64,000 nt of DNA, from the NCBI GenBank assembly GCA_029260795.1, contig JAJDCO010000001.1, forward strand, positions 1 through 64,000, written 5' to 3'. Every line of letters begins with the position of its first letter. The stretch's first letter is position 1. Made by a program: the position numbers and the translations under genes. A model generated the notes under the pieces. The model was not told the origin of the DNA, searched no databases, and saw only the letters and a program-made list of their open reading frames with translations. This document shows, piece by piece, positions 49,271 to 57,066 of the stretch. The stretch is from Planctomycetota bacterium (GTDB lineage: Bacteria; Planctomycetota; OFTM77).

Positions 49271-51013
49271 TCAACCCGGTTGCTCTTGCTGTTGCTGCTG
49301 CTTCTTCTTTTCCTCTTCGCACTTCTCGCAGAACGGCGCGCCGCTCTCGGCGGCTTCGCTCAGCACCTGTGCCTGCTTCTTCGTGGCCGGTGTCGAGGCC
49401 CCTGCGCGACCGGCCACCTTGCCGGGCTTGGCCTCGGCGGTCGAGACGCCTCCCGCCGACGCGGTCGCGGCCTCGAGCGGCTCTTCGGGAGCGTCGGGTG
49501 CCGAGGGCGAGCCAGGGCTGCAACCCGCTCCCGAGCCCGCAGAGCCACCGCTGTTCAGCTTGAGCATGCTGCCCTGGATGTCGATCCCCGCTGACGAGAT
49601 CACGATGAAGTTTCCGCCGACCTTGAGCGTCAGCTGAGTCGCCGCCTCGATGACGGTGTTCGTCCCCGCCTTGAGGTGCAGGTTCTTGCCGTCGAACGCG
49701 ATGTTTCCCGACGCCTTGCCCGGGAGATCGCCGCCCACCTTGGCCGAGAGATCGCCGCCGATGTCGTGCACGCCATCGCCATCCACCTTTTGATGAGCAC
49801 CTCCTTCGACGTGCACCATCCGGTCCCCGACGACCTTGAGGCTGTCGTTGGCGCCGAGCTTCTCGCGACGATCACCGACCACCTCCTCGTAGAGGTCACC
49901 TTCGATCTTCGCATGGTCCTTGCCCTTCACGATTCGGTGATGATCGCGACCGGTCCATTCGATGCGATCGTTCAGCACACGCCGATGGGCGTCCTTTTGG
50001 GCGTGGACGAAGACCTGCTCGCTGTCCTTCTTGTCGTCGAAGCGGATCTCGTTGAAGCCTTGGCCGCCTTTGCTCGACGACGACTTCCAGGTCGTGACGG
50101 TCGGCTGCTCGGCGGGATCGACGGGTGGCTTCTGCACTCCGTTGTAGACGGCGCCCGTCACCAGCGGACAGTCGGGATCCCCTTCCAAGAACTCGATCAC
50201 GACCTCTTGGCCGATCCGAGGGAGCTGCAGCGTCCCGAACCCCTTGCCGGCCCAGGTCTGCGCCACGCGAATCGCGCACGAGCTGGCCTCGTTGGCGTTG
50301 CCGAGTCGATCCCAGTGAAACTGCACCTTCACACGACCCAGCGAATCGACGTGGATCTCCTCGCCCGAGGGACCGACGACAGTGGCCGTCTGCGGGCCTG
50401 CCACGATCGGCTTCGGCGCCAGGCGGCGAGGCCGAAAAGGAACCTCGGCCGGAAGGCATCGGAACGAGCTCTCGAAGACGTCCTCACCGGGATCGCTCGA
50501 CTGAAAGGAGTCGGCCTGGTCGATCCGGATCGTCTGCTCGGTGATCAGGAAGTCATGCCCGTCGAAGGCGGGATCGTAGTGACCCTCTAGCCTGAGCGTC
50601 GTCGCGACCGTCAGGCCCCGATTGCGCGATCGAGCCTGAATGACCGTGCCCGAGGCAGCGGCCTCCTCGAGACGGAGCAGTGCCAGATCGTCTCCACGGG
50701 CGACGGACTGATATCCTTCGGGAAGGTAGTCGTAGACCTCGAGTGAGGACTCGACCTCGAAGAGGTTCGCCTGCGCCGAGACCTCGAGGTCGAGGCGAGG
50801 CTGCTCGAAGTCGAAGCTCCGAAGCGAGAAAAACCCCGGCCGCACTTCCCGCTGAATCTGCCACTCGGTGATCGCTTCGGGCGCATCCTGGGACGCGACA
50901 CCGGAGGCATACTTCACTGACGCATTGGACGCGAACCCCTCGGGCCGCCGCCAATGGCCCCGGCCCCCACCCGCACCTCGACGTGACGATCTTGCCCGAA
51001 CGCGAGCAGACAC
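49271..51013 (-). CDS. VgrG-family type VI spike protein, 5'-truncated
   Basis: Homology begins only around residue 35 (EITEWQIQREVRPG-like stretch, FDFEQPRLDLEV) and runs through the gp27-to-gp5 region: DDLALLRLEEA, FRCLPAEVPFRPRR, GPQTATVVGPSGEEIHVDSLGRVKVQFHWDR, QTWAGKGFGTLQLPRIGQEVVIEFLEGDPDCPLVTGAVYNG, then the beta-helix needle (repeats of GDxxxKVxGD) and an acidic/Gln-rich tail with CEKC. Normal VgrG proteins have some 200 further N-terminal residues forming the gp27-like base; these are absent and the region above 50950 encodes the divergent gene. The first residues of the open frame (MSARVRARSSRR) are read out of that gene and are likely meaningless. Function as a spike is doubtful. 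Confidence 0.88.
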   Translation of the reverse strand: MSARVRARSSRRGAGGGRGHWRRPEGFASNASVKYASGVASQDAPEAITEWQIQREVRPGFFSLRSFDFEQPRLDLEVSAQANLFEVESSLEVYDYLPEGYQSVARGDDLALLRLEEAAASGTVIQARSRNRGLTVATTLRLEGHYDPAFDGHDFLITEQTIRIDQADSFQSSDPGEDVFESSFRCLPAEVPFRPRRLAPKPIVAGPQTATVVGPSGEEIHVDSLGRVKVQFHWDRLGNANEASSCAIRVAQTWAGKGFGTLQLPRIGQEVVIEFLEGDPDCPLVTGAVYNGVQKPPVDPAEQPTVTTWKSSSSKGGQGFNEIRFDDKKDSEQVFVHAQKDAHRRVLNDRIEWTGRDHHRIVKGKDHAKIEGDLYEEVVGDRREKLGANDSLKVVGDRMVHVEGGAHQKVDGDGVHDIGGDLSAKVGGDLPGKASGNIAFDGKNLHLKAGTNTVIEAATQLTLKVGGNFIVISSAGIDIQGSMLKLNSGGSAGSGAGCSPGSPSAPDAPEEPLEAATASAGGVSTAEAKPGKVAGRAGASTPATKKQAQVLSEAAESGAPFCEKCEEEKKKQQQQQEQPG

Positions 51014-52728
51014 CGTGGCCGTTCCCGAAGACGGCCGCCCACGGGCAGAAGCTCGAGTTCGAGGCCTGGCAGGCGCAGCAGTTCGACGACACGTTGCAGG
51101 TCACGGTCCGCACCGTGGTCGGCCAGATCCTCCTCGCCGGCTGGAACATGTTTGTCCGCGTCCTGCGCGTTATCAAGGAGGTCTTCTCCAACTCACCGCG
51201 CATCGCCAACTACAAGATTCGCGCCCGGGCCTGCGGCTACAAGCCCGAAGGACGCACCCACAATGTCACGCGCGATCTCGAGGCCAACCTCGAGGTCTAT
51301 CCCTCCGACAGCTTCGAGATATCGGTCGACACCTCGGCCTTCGCCGGCATCGGCTACTCCCGTGAGGTCAGCCGCGCCGACGCCTCCGCCCCGGTCGCCG
51401 AGACCGGCCAGGCGCAGTACGAGAGCAGCGGCTCCCCGGACGAGACGACCGACAAAGAGACGTTCACGATGAGCGCGGCCTTCGGGACGATCAAGGACAC
51501 ACACACCGTCACGCGCATCGAGGGAACCGGCGGCTCGAACAAGAGCCTCGTCATCCAGGAGGACATCCAGCAGCGCGGCCTGACGACCGACATCCATCGC
51601 TACACCGACTCGAGCCACGAAAACACCTTCGAAGGCGAAGCCTACTCCCTCGACTACCACCAGACGAAGGAGCACGACTTCTCGGGCGTCAAGTCGGGAG
51701 GCTCGATCCAGTTCGACGAGGCCGGCAAGATCGTCTCGCGCACCGACGACGAAGGCAACGTCGTCTCCAGCCAGGAGTATCGCGATCGCCACGACGACGC
51801 CGAGAACTTCGAGTCCGGCGGATCGATCCAGGTCACCGACGCGGAGCGCGTCACGCGCGTGCCGCCCTACCCGTCGTCGTTCTTCCCGCTCTGTCCGGTC
51901 GACATCAAGTTCAAGCGGAACGATCTCGAGGACGAGTTCACCCAGCACATCAAGAGCGCGGTCGGCAACCTGATCTGGATCTCACGCAACGCGGCCGCCT
52001 TCGCCGGGCGCCTGAGCAACTGGGTGCCCGCCTACGGCTTCGGATTCAACTTCAACTTCGACATCCTCTCGGGTCACTTCTCCTACATGAAGCAGTGGCG
52101 AGAGCACGTCGACCGACGGGTGTACGCGTACTCGAAGGCGAAGCTCGACATCGTCTGCTTCTCGACCAGCCTGACGCTCTGGGGCGGCGTCTGGTTCGAG
52201 CTGTTGATGTTCGAGTTCAAGGCCGTCGTCGAGATCGTCCTGAGCGGCAAGGTCGGCGTGAAGGGTGAGTACGAGACGGCGCACCCGAGCGCCGTCGTGA
52301 AGGGCAACCGTGGCTTCGGGCCCACGGGTGGCGTCGGCGCGATGGTCCGCATCCGGATCGTCATCGGGCAGGACACCTGGTGCTCCGCCGCGGTCGGTGT
52401 GCGCACCGGCATCGACGTCGAGTACATCGCCTGGACGCAGCACGAGGAAGGCCCGCACGTGAAGTGGGACGCGACCTTCACCGGCGTGACGGCCTTCATC
52501 ACCGCGCGGCTCATCCTGGTCGGGGGCTGGGAGTTCGAGCGAAAGTTCTGCAAGGAGAAGAAGATCGCCGAGAAGCGCTGGCCCGATCTCACCGATGCCG
52601 ACATCCTCGAGCGCCAGAACGCCGAGATGGAAGCCCTCACGGCCGAGGCCATTCACGAAGCGCAGGAGATGTCGGCCAAGTCGGAGCGGAGCAAGGCCCG
52701 AAACCGCTCGCGCATGCGTCGCCGCTGA
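50983..52728 (+). CDS. Unknown protein divergent from VgrG, candidate type VI cargo
   Basis: A GTG at 50983 gives 581 residues; the frame is open further upstream into vgrG and no ribosome-binding site is seen, so the true N-terminus may be missing or read from the fused region. There is no signal peptide. The first half is acidic and beta-rich (SFEISVDTSAFAGIGYSREV, KETFTMSAAFGTIKDTHTVTRIEGTGGSNKSLVI); the middle has PPYPSSFFPLCPVDIKFKRND, then a region rich in aromatic residues and short hydrophobic stretches (YGFGFNFNFDILSGHFSYMKQW, LTLWGGVWFELLMFEFKAVVEIVLSG, GGVGAMVRIRIVIGQ), and a charged, helical C-terminus. I do not recognise a family. The hydrophobic stretches could be membrane-inserting. 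Confidence 0.6.
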   Translation: MTILPEREQTPWPFPKTAAHGQKLEFEAWQAQQFDDTLQVTVRTVVGQILLAGWNMFVRVLRVIKEVFSNSPRIANYKIRARACGYKPEGRTHNVTRDLEANLEVYPSDSFEISVDTSAFAGIGYSREVSRADASAPVAETGQAQYESSGSPDETTDKETFTMSAAFGTIKDTHTVTRIEGTGGSNKSLVIQEDIQQRGLTTDIHRYTDSSHENTFEGEAYSLDYHQTKEHDFSGVKSGGSIQFDEAGKIVSRTDDEGNVVSSQEYRDRHDDAENFESGGSIQVTDAERVTRVPPYPSSFFPLCPVDIKFKRNDLEDEFTQHIKSAVGNLIWISRNAAAFAGRLSNWVPAYGFGFNFNFDILSGHFSYMKQWREHVDRRVYAYSKAKLDIVCFSTSLTLWGGVWFELLMFEFKAVVEIVLSGKVGVKGEYETAHPSAVVKGNRGFGPTGGVGAMVRIRIVIGQDTWCSAAVGVRTGIDVEYIAWTQHEEGPHVKWDATFTGVTAFITARLILVGGWEFERKFCKEKKIAEKRWPDLTDADILERQNAEMEALTAEAIHEAQEMSAKSERSKARNRSRMRRR

Positions 52729-52772
52729 CACCGTCTCGTCTTGCCCCCTCTCTTTCCCAGGGACTCCTCTTC

Positions 52773-53774
52773 ATGGACATCAGCCGCTACGGACTCGTCG
52801 TCGAAGCCGAGACTGAAGACTGCACGGCCGAGGTCGTCATCAACGGCTTCCCCGTGGGCCTGGCCGGCCTGGGGCTCCAGCCGGCCTTTCAGTGCCCGAT
52901 CCACGAGTACCTCCTCGACGGTGAGAATCAGCTCGGGTTGCTGATCAACCCCGGGGACTCGCCCGCGAACTGGCGTCGAGCCACGGAGAGACCGAAATCG
53001 GCCTGGCATGCGCAGCCGCCCGAGACGCCGCTCTCGAGAGCCTTCAGCGGAAAAGGGGCCCCGCCCGGGCCGCCCGCCGATGGCAGCGATCCCGTCGAGC
53101 CGCCCAAGGACGAGGATCCCGACTGGGGCCTCGAGCACGTGGTGTGGAAGGTGACCGGCCTGGCCGCGCTCCCGAGCATGACGGCCAAGGCGGCGATCAT
53201 GCGTTACCCGATGGACGCGGTAGTCGGTGACGGCAGCGGCATCCCGCTGGTGCAGGTGAGCTGGCGAGCCTATGACGAGTTTCGCACCTTGCGCGAGGAG
53301 CCGCAGCCTTTCCCGAAATGGGTGTCGGGTCAACAGGACTTGGGCCCGATGTTCGGCCCACCCCACTGGCAGCAGCTCGAGACATTGACGCTCGACGAGC
53401 CAACGGTCGCGTCGCTGAAGGAGTTCGTGCTGAAGATCCGCGACCACATCGAAGCGGGCCGAGCGGCGCCGGTCTTGGATCTGTCGAAGGCCAAGTTCGT
53501 CGAGGTCGCCCGCGCCTACGGCCTCGATCGCGAGGAGCGCGCCGGAATGTTCGAGAGCATCCTCACGGACAACTGCACCGACGAGGACTGGCTCTTCGAG
53601 ACGCCCGAGGACGACGAGTGGTCGTTCCGGTTGTGCGGCGGCGACCGACTGGTCGAGTGCATCGCCCGCAACTGGACGCCCCTGGTCAAGGGCCTGCGCA
53701 TCCCGGGCAAGGGCCGCTTCCTCTACCCGATGTTCGTCGGCCGCCAGAAAGGCGACTGGATCATCGCGCGCTGA
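52773..53774 (+). CDS. Unknown protein paired with 50983-52728, possible partner or immunity
   Basis: The ATG lies 44 bp after the preceding stop on the same strand; the 333-residue product is soluble and has no signal. The N-terminal 60 residues form a beta-rich domain (YGLVVEAETEDCTAEVVINGFPV, PIHEYLLDGENQLGLLINPG), followed by a Pro-rich linker and an acidic middle. The C-terminal 140 residues carry LKEFVLKIRDHIEAGRAAPVLDLSKAKFVEVARAYGL, CTDEDWLFETPEDDEW and GRFLYPMFVGRQKGDW. The second gene of a cargo pair is often an immunity protein or chaperone; here that is inference from position and size only. Family unknown. Confidence 0.65.
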   Translation: MDISRYGLVVEAETEDCTAEVVINGFPVGLAGLGLQPAFQCPIHEYLLDGENQLGLLINPGDSPANWRRATERPKSAWHAQPPETPLSRAFSGKGAPPGPPADGSDPVEPPKDEDPDWGLEHVVWKVTGLAALPSMTAKAAIMRYPMDAVVGDGSGIPLVQVSWRAYDEFRTLREEPQPFPKWVSGQQDLGPMFGPPHWQQLETLTLDEPTVASLKEFVLKIRDHIEAGRAAPVLDLSKAKFVEVARAYGLDREERAGMFESILTDNCTDEDWLFETPEDDEWSFRLCGGDRLVECIARNWTPLVKGLRIPGKGRFLYPMFVGRQKGDWIIAR

Positions 53775-53799
53775 GGACCGAGCTCACCGCTCGCCCAGA

Positions 53800-53985
53800 C
53801 TACGACGTTCGGTCCTTGCCCGCCTCAGGAGTGTCGTAGCTCCAGTTCGTCACCCCGGGAGCGCAGAGCGAGAACACGAAGCCGAACAGAGCGAGGACCA
53901 GGCTCTCGACGAGGCGTTGTCCGCTGTCGGTCGCGATACCGCCGACGACCCAGAAAACGCTCGCCACCAAAGCCAACAGTCCCAT
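53800..53985 (-). CDS. Small membrane protein
   Basis: The 61-residue product starts at ATG 53985 (a GTG precedes it) and has two hydrophobic segments (MGLLALVASVFWVVGGI and ESLVLALFGFVFSLCAPG), ending in a charged tail. No family is recognisable. It overlaps in another frame with the tail of the HEAT-like remnant on the same strand, so it could equally be a coding scrap. Confidence 0.4.
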   Translation of the reverse strand: MGLLALVASVFWVVGGIATDSGQRLVESLVLALFGFVFSLCAPGVTNWSYDTPEAGKDRTS

Positions 53986-54013
53986 CACACGGGCTGACCT
54001 CGTTCGCCCACCA

Positions 54014-54304
54014 AAGCTCCAGCCGCGGCCGGACCTCCCAGCAAGAGACGCGACTCAGCAAGTGCAGCAGGGCTCGCTCCTGGGCTTCCTCGAAAGGAGC
54101 CTTCTGCTCCTGCAACCACTTCAAGACCCAGGTCGCCGCAGTCTGCAGCCGCTCGTCGTCACTCGCCGTGATCGAGAGCAGCTCATCGACGTAATTCCCG
54201 ACGCCCAGGAGTCGCTTCCCCAGGTTCTCGAGTGGCTCGATGTGCTTGCCATCGAACTGCTGCAGCACCTCCCGAATGTCCACGCCGCCTCGTCCTGGCC
54301 TCAC
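54014..54304 (-). pseudogene. HEAT-like protein fragment
   Basis: The sequence REVLQQFDGKHIEPLENLGKRLL, YVDELLSITASDDERLQTAATWVLKWL, AQERALLHLLSRVSCWEVRPRLEL resembles N-terminal parts of HEAT-like repeat proteins in this group that read GKHVEPLE...DDEKLQTGATWLLK. After RLEL the frame runs on for about 60 codons of arginine-rich sequence that reads like an unrelated frame; relatives continue with further helices. The start is uncertain. I call it a truncated gene. Confidence 0.55.
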
Positions 54305-54430
54305 CCATGCTCATCGACGAGAAGCTCCCGTCGGAATCGACCGCCCTGAAGCTGGCGGAACCCATGCCTCGAGCGGCCAGCAGCATACCCGCAGGATCGG
54401 ATCGTGTCAGGGTCCACGAGCGCGTCTGGA

Positions 54431-55033
54431 TCAGCTCGGCCCGCCCTCCGCGTCCGTGACATGCGAGGCCAGCGCCAGGGAGAGGCGCCGCGTGATCGCT
54501 TCCATCGACGCTTCGGAGCGCTCGATGCCGTAGACCGTCCCTGGGAAGTCCAACGGCTTCTGGATCTCCCAGATGCGCTCGTGCTCGCCGGGCGGCAGCA
54601 CCTGCGCCGGGTCGCCGACGGCGACCCAACCGATGGGCACTGTCTCGCTGGGGGCGAGACGACTCTTCACGTGGACGACTCCGTGAACACGCACCTCGCT
54701 TCCTCGACCCAGGACGGCAGAGTGGAACACGGCCGCGCCCGTGGCAATGAAGACCTCGTCTTCGACGCGGCAACCAACCACGTGCGCCTGCGGACCGACC
54801 AAGCAGTGGTTGCCGATGCTCAGAGGATGACGGGCCGAGCTGCGCAGAACGGCGTTCTCGAGGACGATGCATTCGCGGCCCAGGGCGATCGATCCACTCT
54901 CGGCCACGACTTGGGCTCCATACAAGATGCGGCAACCAGGTCCCACCGTGACGTTCCCGCAGACGAGCGCATTCGGCGCGACCCAGGCCGTCGGATCGAT
55001 CTGAGGTGAGAAGCCGTCGTGCTCGATCAACAT
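54431..55033 (-). CDS. Left-handed beta-helix (hexapeptide) protein, gamma-carbonic anhydrase-like
   Basis: The ATG at 55033 with AGGA upstream gives 200 residues. The first 130 show the isoleucine-rich hexapeptide ladder of left-handed beta-helices: AWVAPNALVCGNVTVGPGCRILYGAQVVAESGSIALG, IVLENAVLRSS, IGNHCLVGPQAHVVGCRVEDEVFIATGAAVFHSAVLGRGSEVRVHGVVHV. The gamma-carbonic anhydrase zinc ligands (His) are partly preserved: HCLVGPQAHVV contributes two. The remaining 70 residues include IGWVAVGDPAQ and PGEHERIWEIQKPLDFP. Either a gamma-CA relative or an acyl/sugar-transferase-like protein; no partner is evident. Confidence 0.75.
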   Translation of the reverse strand: MLIEHDGFSPQIDPTAWVAPNALVCGNVTVGPGCRILYGAQVVAESGSIALGRECIVLENAVLRSSARHPLSIGNHCLVGPQAHVVGCRVEDEVFIATGAAVFHSAVLGRGSEVRVHGVVHVKSRLAPSETVPIGWVAVGDPAQVLPPGEHERIWEIQKPLDFPGTVYGIERSEASMEAITRRLSLALASHVTDAEGGPS

Positions 55034-55105
55034 GTCATCGTCCTGGCCGGAGTGGAGGAAGCGTCGATTGGCGCGCCGCGGGTGCCGCATCGAGTACGGC
55101 CCCGT

Positions 55106-55267
55106 CTACGTGGCTAGTCGGGCGAGGTAGGCCGGCAAGCCTTCTAGAACGAAGTAGGTCCATCCGCCCACGGTGGCTTCCCGGCTGAAGACGGGATTGT
55201 CTTGCGGAAAGCTCTCGATACCCGTGTGCCTGACCTCGAGGTGTGACCCGGCCGTGGTTGCCGAGAG
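55106..55267 (-). pseudogene. AHSA1/SRPBCC C-terminal fragment
   Basis: The frame SHLEVRHTGIE..., then VGGWTYFVLEGLPAYLARL matches the C-terminal end of AHSA1-type SRPBCC proteins, which read TRLxLxHxGF...GGWxxFLxGLKAYLE. Upstream of it the same frame is arginine-rich junk and another real gene lies there, so about 100 N-terminal residues have been lost. It is a degraded remnant of a START-fold protein. Confidence 0.65.
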
Positions 55268-55281
55268 CTGTGCGCACCGAC

Positions 55282-55440
55282 CTACGGGAAGTTGGAGCTG
55301 ATGCCGATGATCTTCTCGCACTCCGGGCAGCAATAAACACGGTGGTCGGCGAACCACCCGTTCTTCACGACGACCAGCTCTTTGATCCGAGCCTCGCAAT
55401 GCGGACATCTCGGCTGGATGTCCTTTCTCTCCGTCTTCAT
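55282..55440 (-). CDS. Small zinc-ribbon protein
   Basis: Starting at the ATG 55440, which has GGAGACGAG just upstream, the 52-residue protein has two CxxC knuckles, CPHC and CCPEC, spaced by 20-odd residues, i.e. a zinc ribbon, and no other domain. Such short ribbons act as nucleic-acid or protein interaction modules. The frame is open 33 bp further upstream to an ATG that touches the TAG of the acetyltransferase gene on the same strand, so the two genes are probably co-transcribed. Confidence 0.65.
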   Translation of the reverse strand: MKTERKDIQPRCPHCEARIKELVVVKNGWFADHRVYCCPECEKIIGISSNFP

Positions 55441-55473
55441 CTCGTCTCCAATCTTCGACGTTTCCGGCGCCAT

Positions 55474-56241
55474 CTATGGCGCTCTCTCCCAGACAGCTTG
55501 GTGCTGGACGACCTCGAAGCCGGCTCGCTCGCAGTTGCGATGGCTGGCGGTTCCGGGCTCGACGTCCGTCACGACCCAGCTCGATCCCAACGCATCGGCG
55601 TCCGCCAACCGGGCGGCGATGAGTGCACTTTGGCATCCTCGACCTCGCCACTCAGCCCGGGTGAACCCATTCCCCAACAGGGTCCCGCGCTCGCCCACGA
55701 AGGTCGTGGCCATGGCCACGAGCTCACCGTCCTCCTCCACGACGAAGGCACGAAAGCGGTCCGTGCAATGATGCCGCCGCCGGAGCTTCCAGAGATCCGG
55801 GGTGATGGACACCTGAAGCTCCAAGAGAGGCAGAAGACGGTCCGCGTCCTCAGGCCCCAAGCGCACCACCGGCCAGGAAGGGCTCGGACGGAGCGAACCA
55901 GCGGCGAGCCAGAGGAGCTCGTGATCGGAAACGAAGCCTCGGTCGCGAAGCGGCGCATCGAGCGGCGGCTGATGCCGGATGTCCAGGTCGACCCGCAGGG
56001 CGTGTCCGTCCTCCTCGAAGTGCTCGAGCGCTCGATCCAGCCACGACAAGGTGTCCGGAGTGCAGCCCAGGATTCGGTTGTAGTAAGCCGCCGGGCGAGC
56101 ACGGTCTCTCGTCACCGTGAGCGGACCCACCTCGATCCGCTCGAACGACGACTCCCGCGCGTCGCCCATCGTCCTCGAAGCGTTGAACGCGGCGTACTCC
56201 ACGTCCAGCTCGAGCAAATCCTTCTGAGGAAGGCTGGGCAT
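55474..56241 (-). CDS. GNAT-family N-acetyltransferase
   Basis: The ATG at 56241 gives 255 residues. The C-terminal 130 residues show the GNAT fold: VRLGPEDADRLLPLLEL, FRAFVVEEDGELVAMATTFVGERG with beta4, the acetyl-CoA loop EWRGRGCQSALIAARL (Q/RxxGxG/A), then SWVVTDVEPGTASHRNCERAGFEVV with the conserved N-x-x-A-x-x-x-Y-like region (NCERAGF). The N-terminal 120 residues are a second, divergent GNAT-like half (RPAAYYNRILG, RVDLDIRHQPPLDAPLRDRGF). It acetylates an unknown small molecule or peptide. It is followed closely by the zinc-ribbon gene. Confidence 0.85.
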   Translation of the reverse strand: MPSLPQKDLLELDVEYAAFNASRTMGDARESSFERIEVGPLTVTRDRARPAAYYNRILGCTPDTLSWLDRALEHFEEDGHALRVDLDIRHQPPLDAPLRDRGFVSDHELLWLAAGSLRPSPSWPVVRLGPEDADRLLPLLELQVSITPDLWKLRRRHHCTDRFRAFVVEEDGELVAMATTFVGERGTLLGNGFTRAEWRGRGCQSALIAARLADADALGSSWVVTDVEPGTASHRNCERAGFEVVQHQAVWERAP

Positions 56242-56284
56242 GATCCCGATATCCACGGTCCGAGAGAGGTCACGCCTCGGGCGC

Positions 56285-56899
56285 TCATCGAGGAAGCCCC
56301 AAGACCAAGCCGAAGAGTGCGAGCAGCGAGGCGGCGACACCGACTCCGTACGATCGCTTCGAGAGCGCCCGATCGCGGTAGAGCCTCTGCTGCAAAGGGT
56401 ACCCCCAAGACACGGCGAGCGCGAGGAAAGCGAGAGCCGCTCCGGCGTGCACTGCGCTGGGATTCCCAAAGGCTGACCAGAAGTCGTTCCGCGCGCCGGC
56501 GAGATGAGACAGGGCTGCGTATCCGATGTCCGCCCAGGGAACGACGAACATCCATACGAAGAGGACGGAGGCGATCGCGGGACGCCACTCGATCTTGCGC
56601 GCGGCAACCCAAGTCGTGACCAGTGCGATCGTGAGCCAGAGAAGGTAAGGCGCCAGCGCGATGAGCGTACGATCGCTCTGCCCATCGGGCATCACATAGC
56701 TCGTGTGCCCCCACTCGCCCGAAGACGGCCAGATCGAGATGTCGGTCACCGTGCCACCGCAGGCGAGGACCGCGATCGCATGAGCCGCCTCGTGGAGGGC
56801 CGTGACGGCGAGGATCGCCGGCGGCAACACGAGGAGATGCCAGAGGTGCGATCTCAGGAAGCTGGTGAGCGAGTCGTGCGTGAGCAGGGCAGGAGGCAT
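56285..56899 (-). CDS. M50-like integral membrane metalloprotease
   Basis: The frame allows a start at 56989 (GTG) or, more likely, ATG 56899, giving 204 residues. The protein has five to six membrane segments and the HExxH zinc motif in TALHEAAHAIAVLACGG, near the start of the second segment, as in M50/DUF3267-type site-2 proteases. A third ligand is plausible in PWADIGYAALSHLAG. Substrates of such enzymes are membrane-anchored regulators. The gene stands alone between the acetyltransferase and the hydrolase fusion and has no evident partner regulator in the window. Confidence 0.75.
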   Translation of the reverse strand: MPPALLTHDSLTSFLRSHLWHLLVLPPAILAVTALHEAAHAIAVLACGGTVTDISIWPSSGEWGHTSYVMPDGQSDRTLIALAPYLLWLTIALVTTWVAARKIEWRPAIASVLFVWMFVVPWADIGYAALSHLAGARNDFWSAFGNPSAVHAGAALAFLALAVSWGYPLQQRLYRDRALSKRSYGVGVAASLLALFGLVLGLPR

Positions 56900-57066
56900 G
56901 GAGAGGCTCTCGAGAAGAGTCGCGCTTGCGTCAACACCGAATCGGACGCCCAGCTGGACGAGAGCCTTTCGCAGAAATCCCGCACCCACGAGTTCGAGGC
57001 ACGATGGGAGACCGGCTCGCTCACCTCTGTGCTTGAATCTTGAACGTTCGAAGTTGGACGTTGCTC

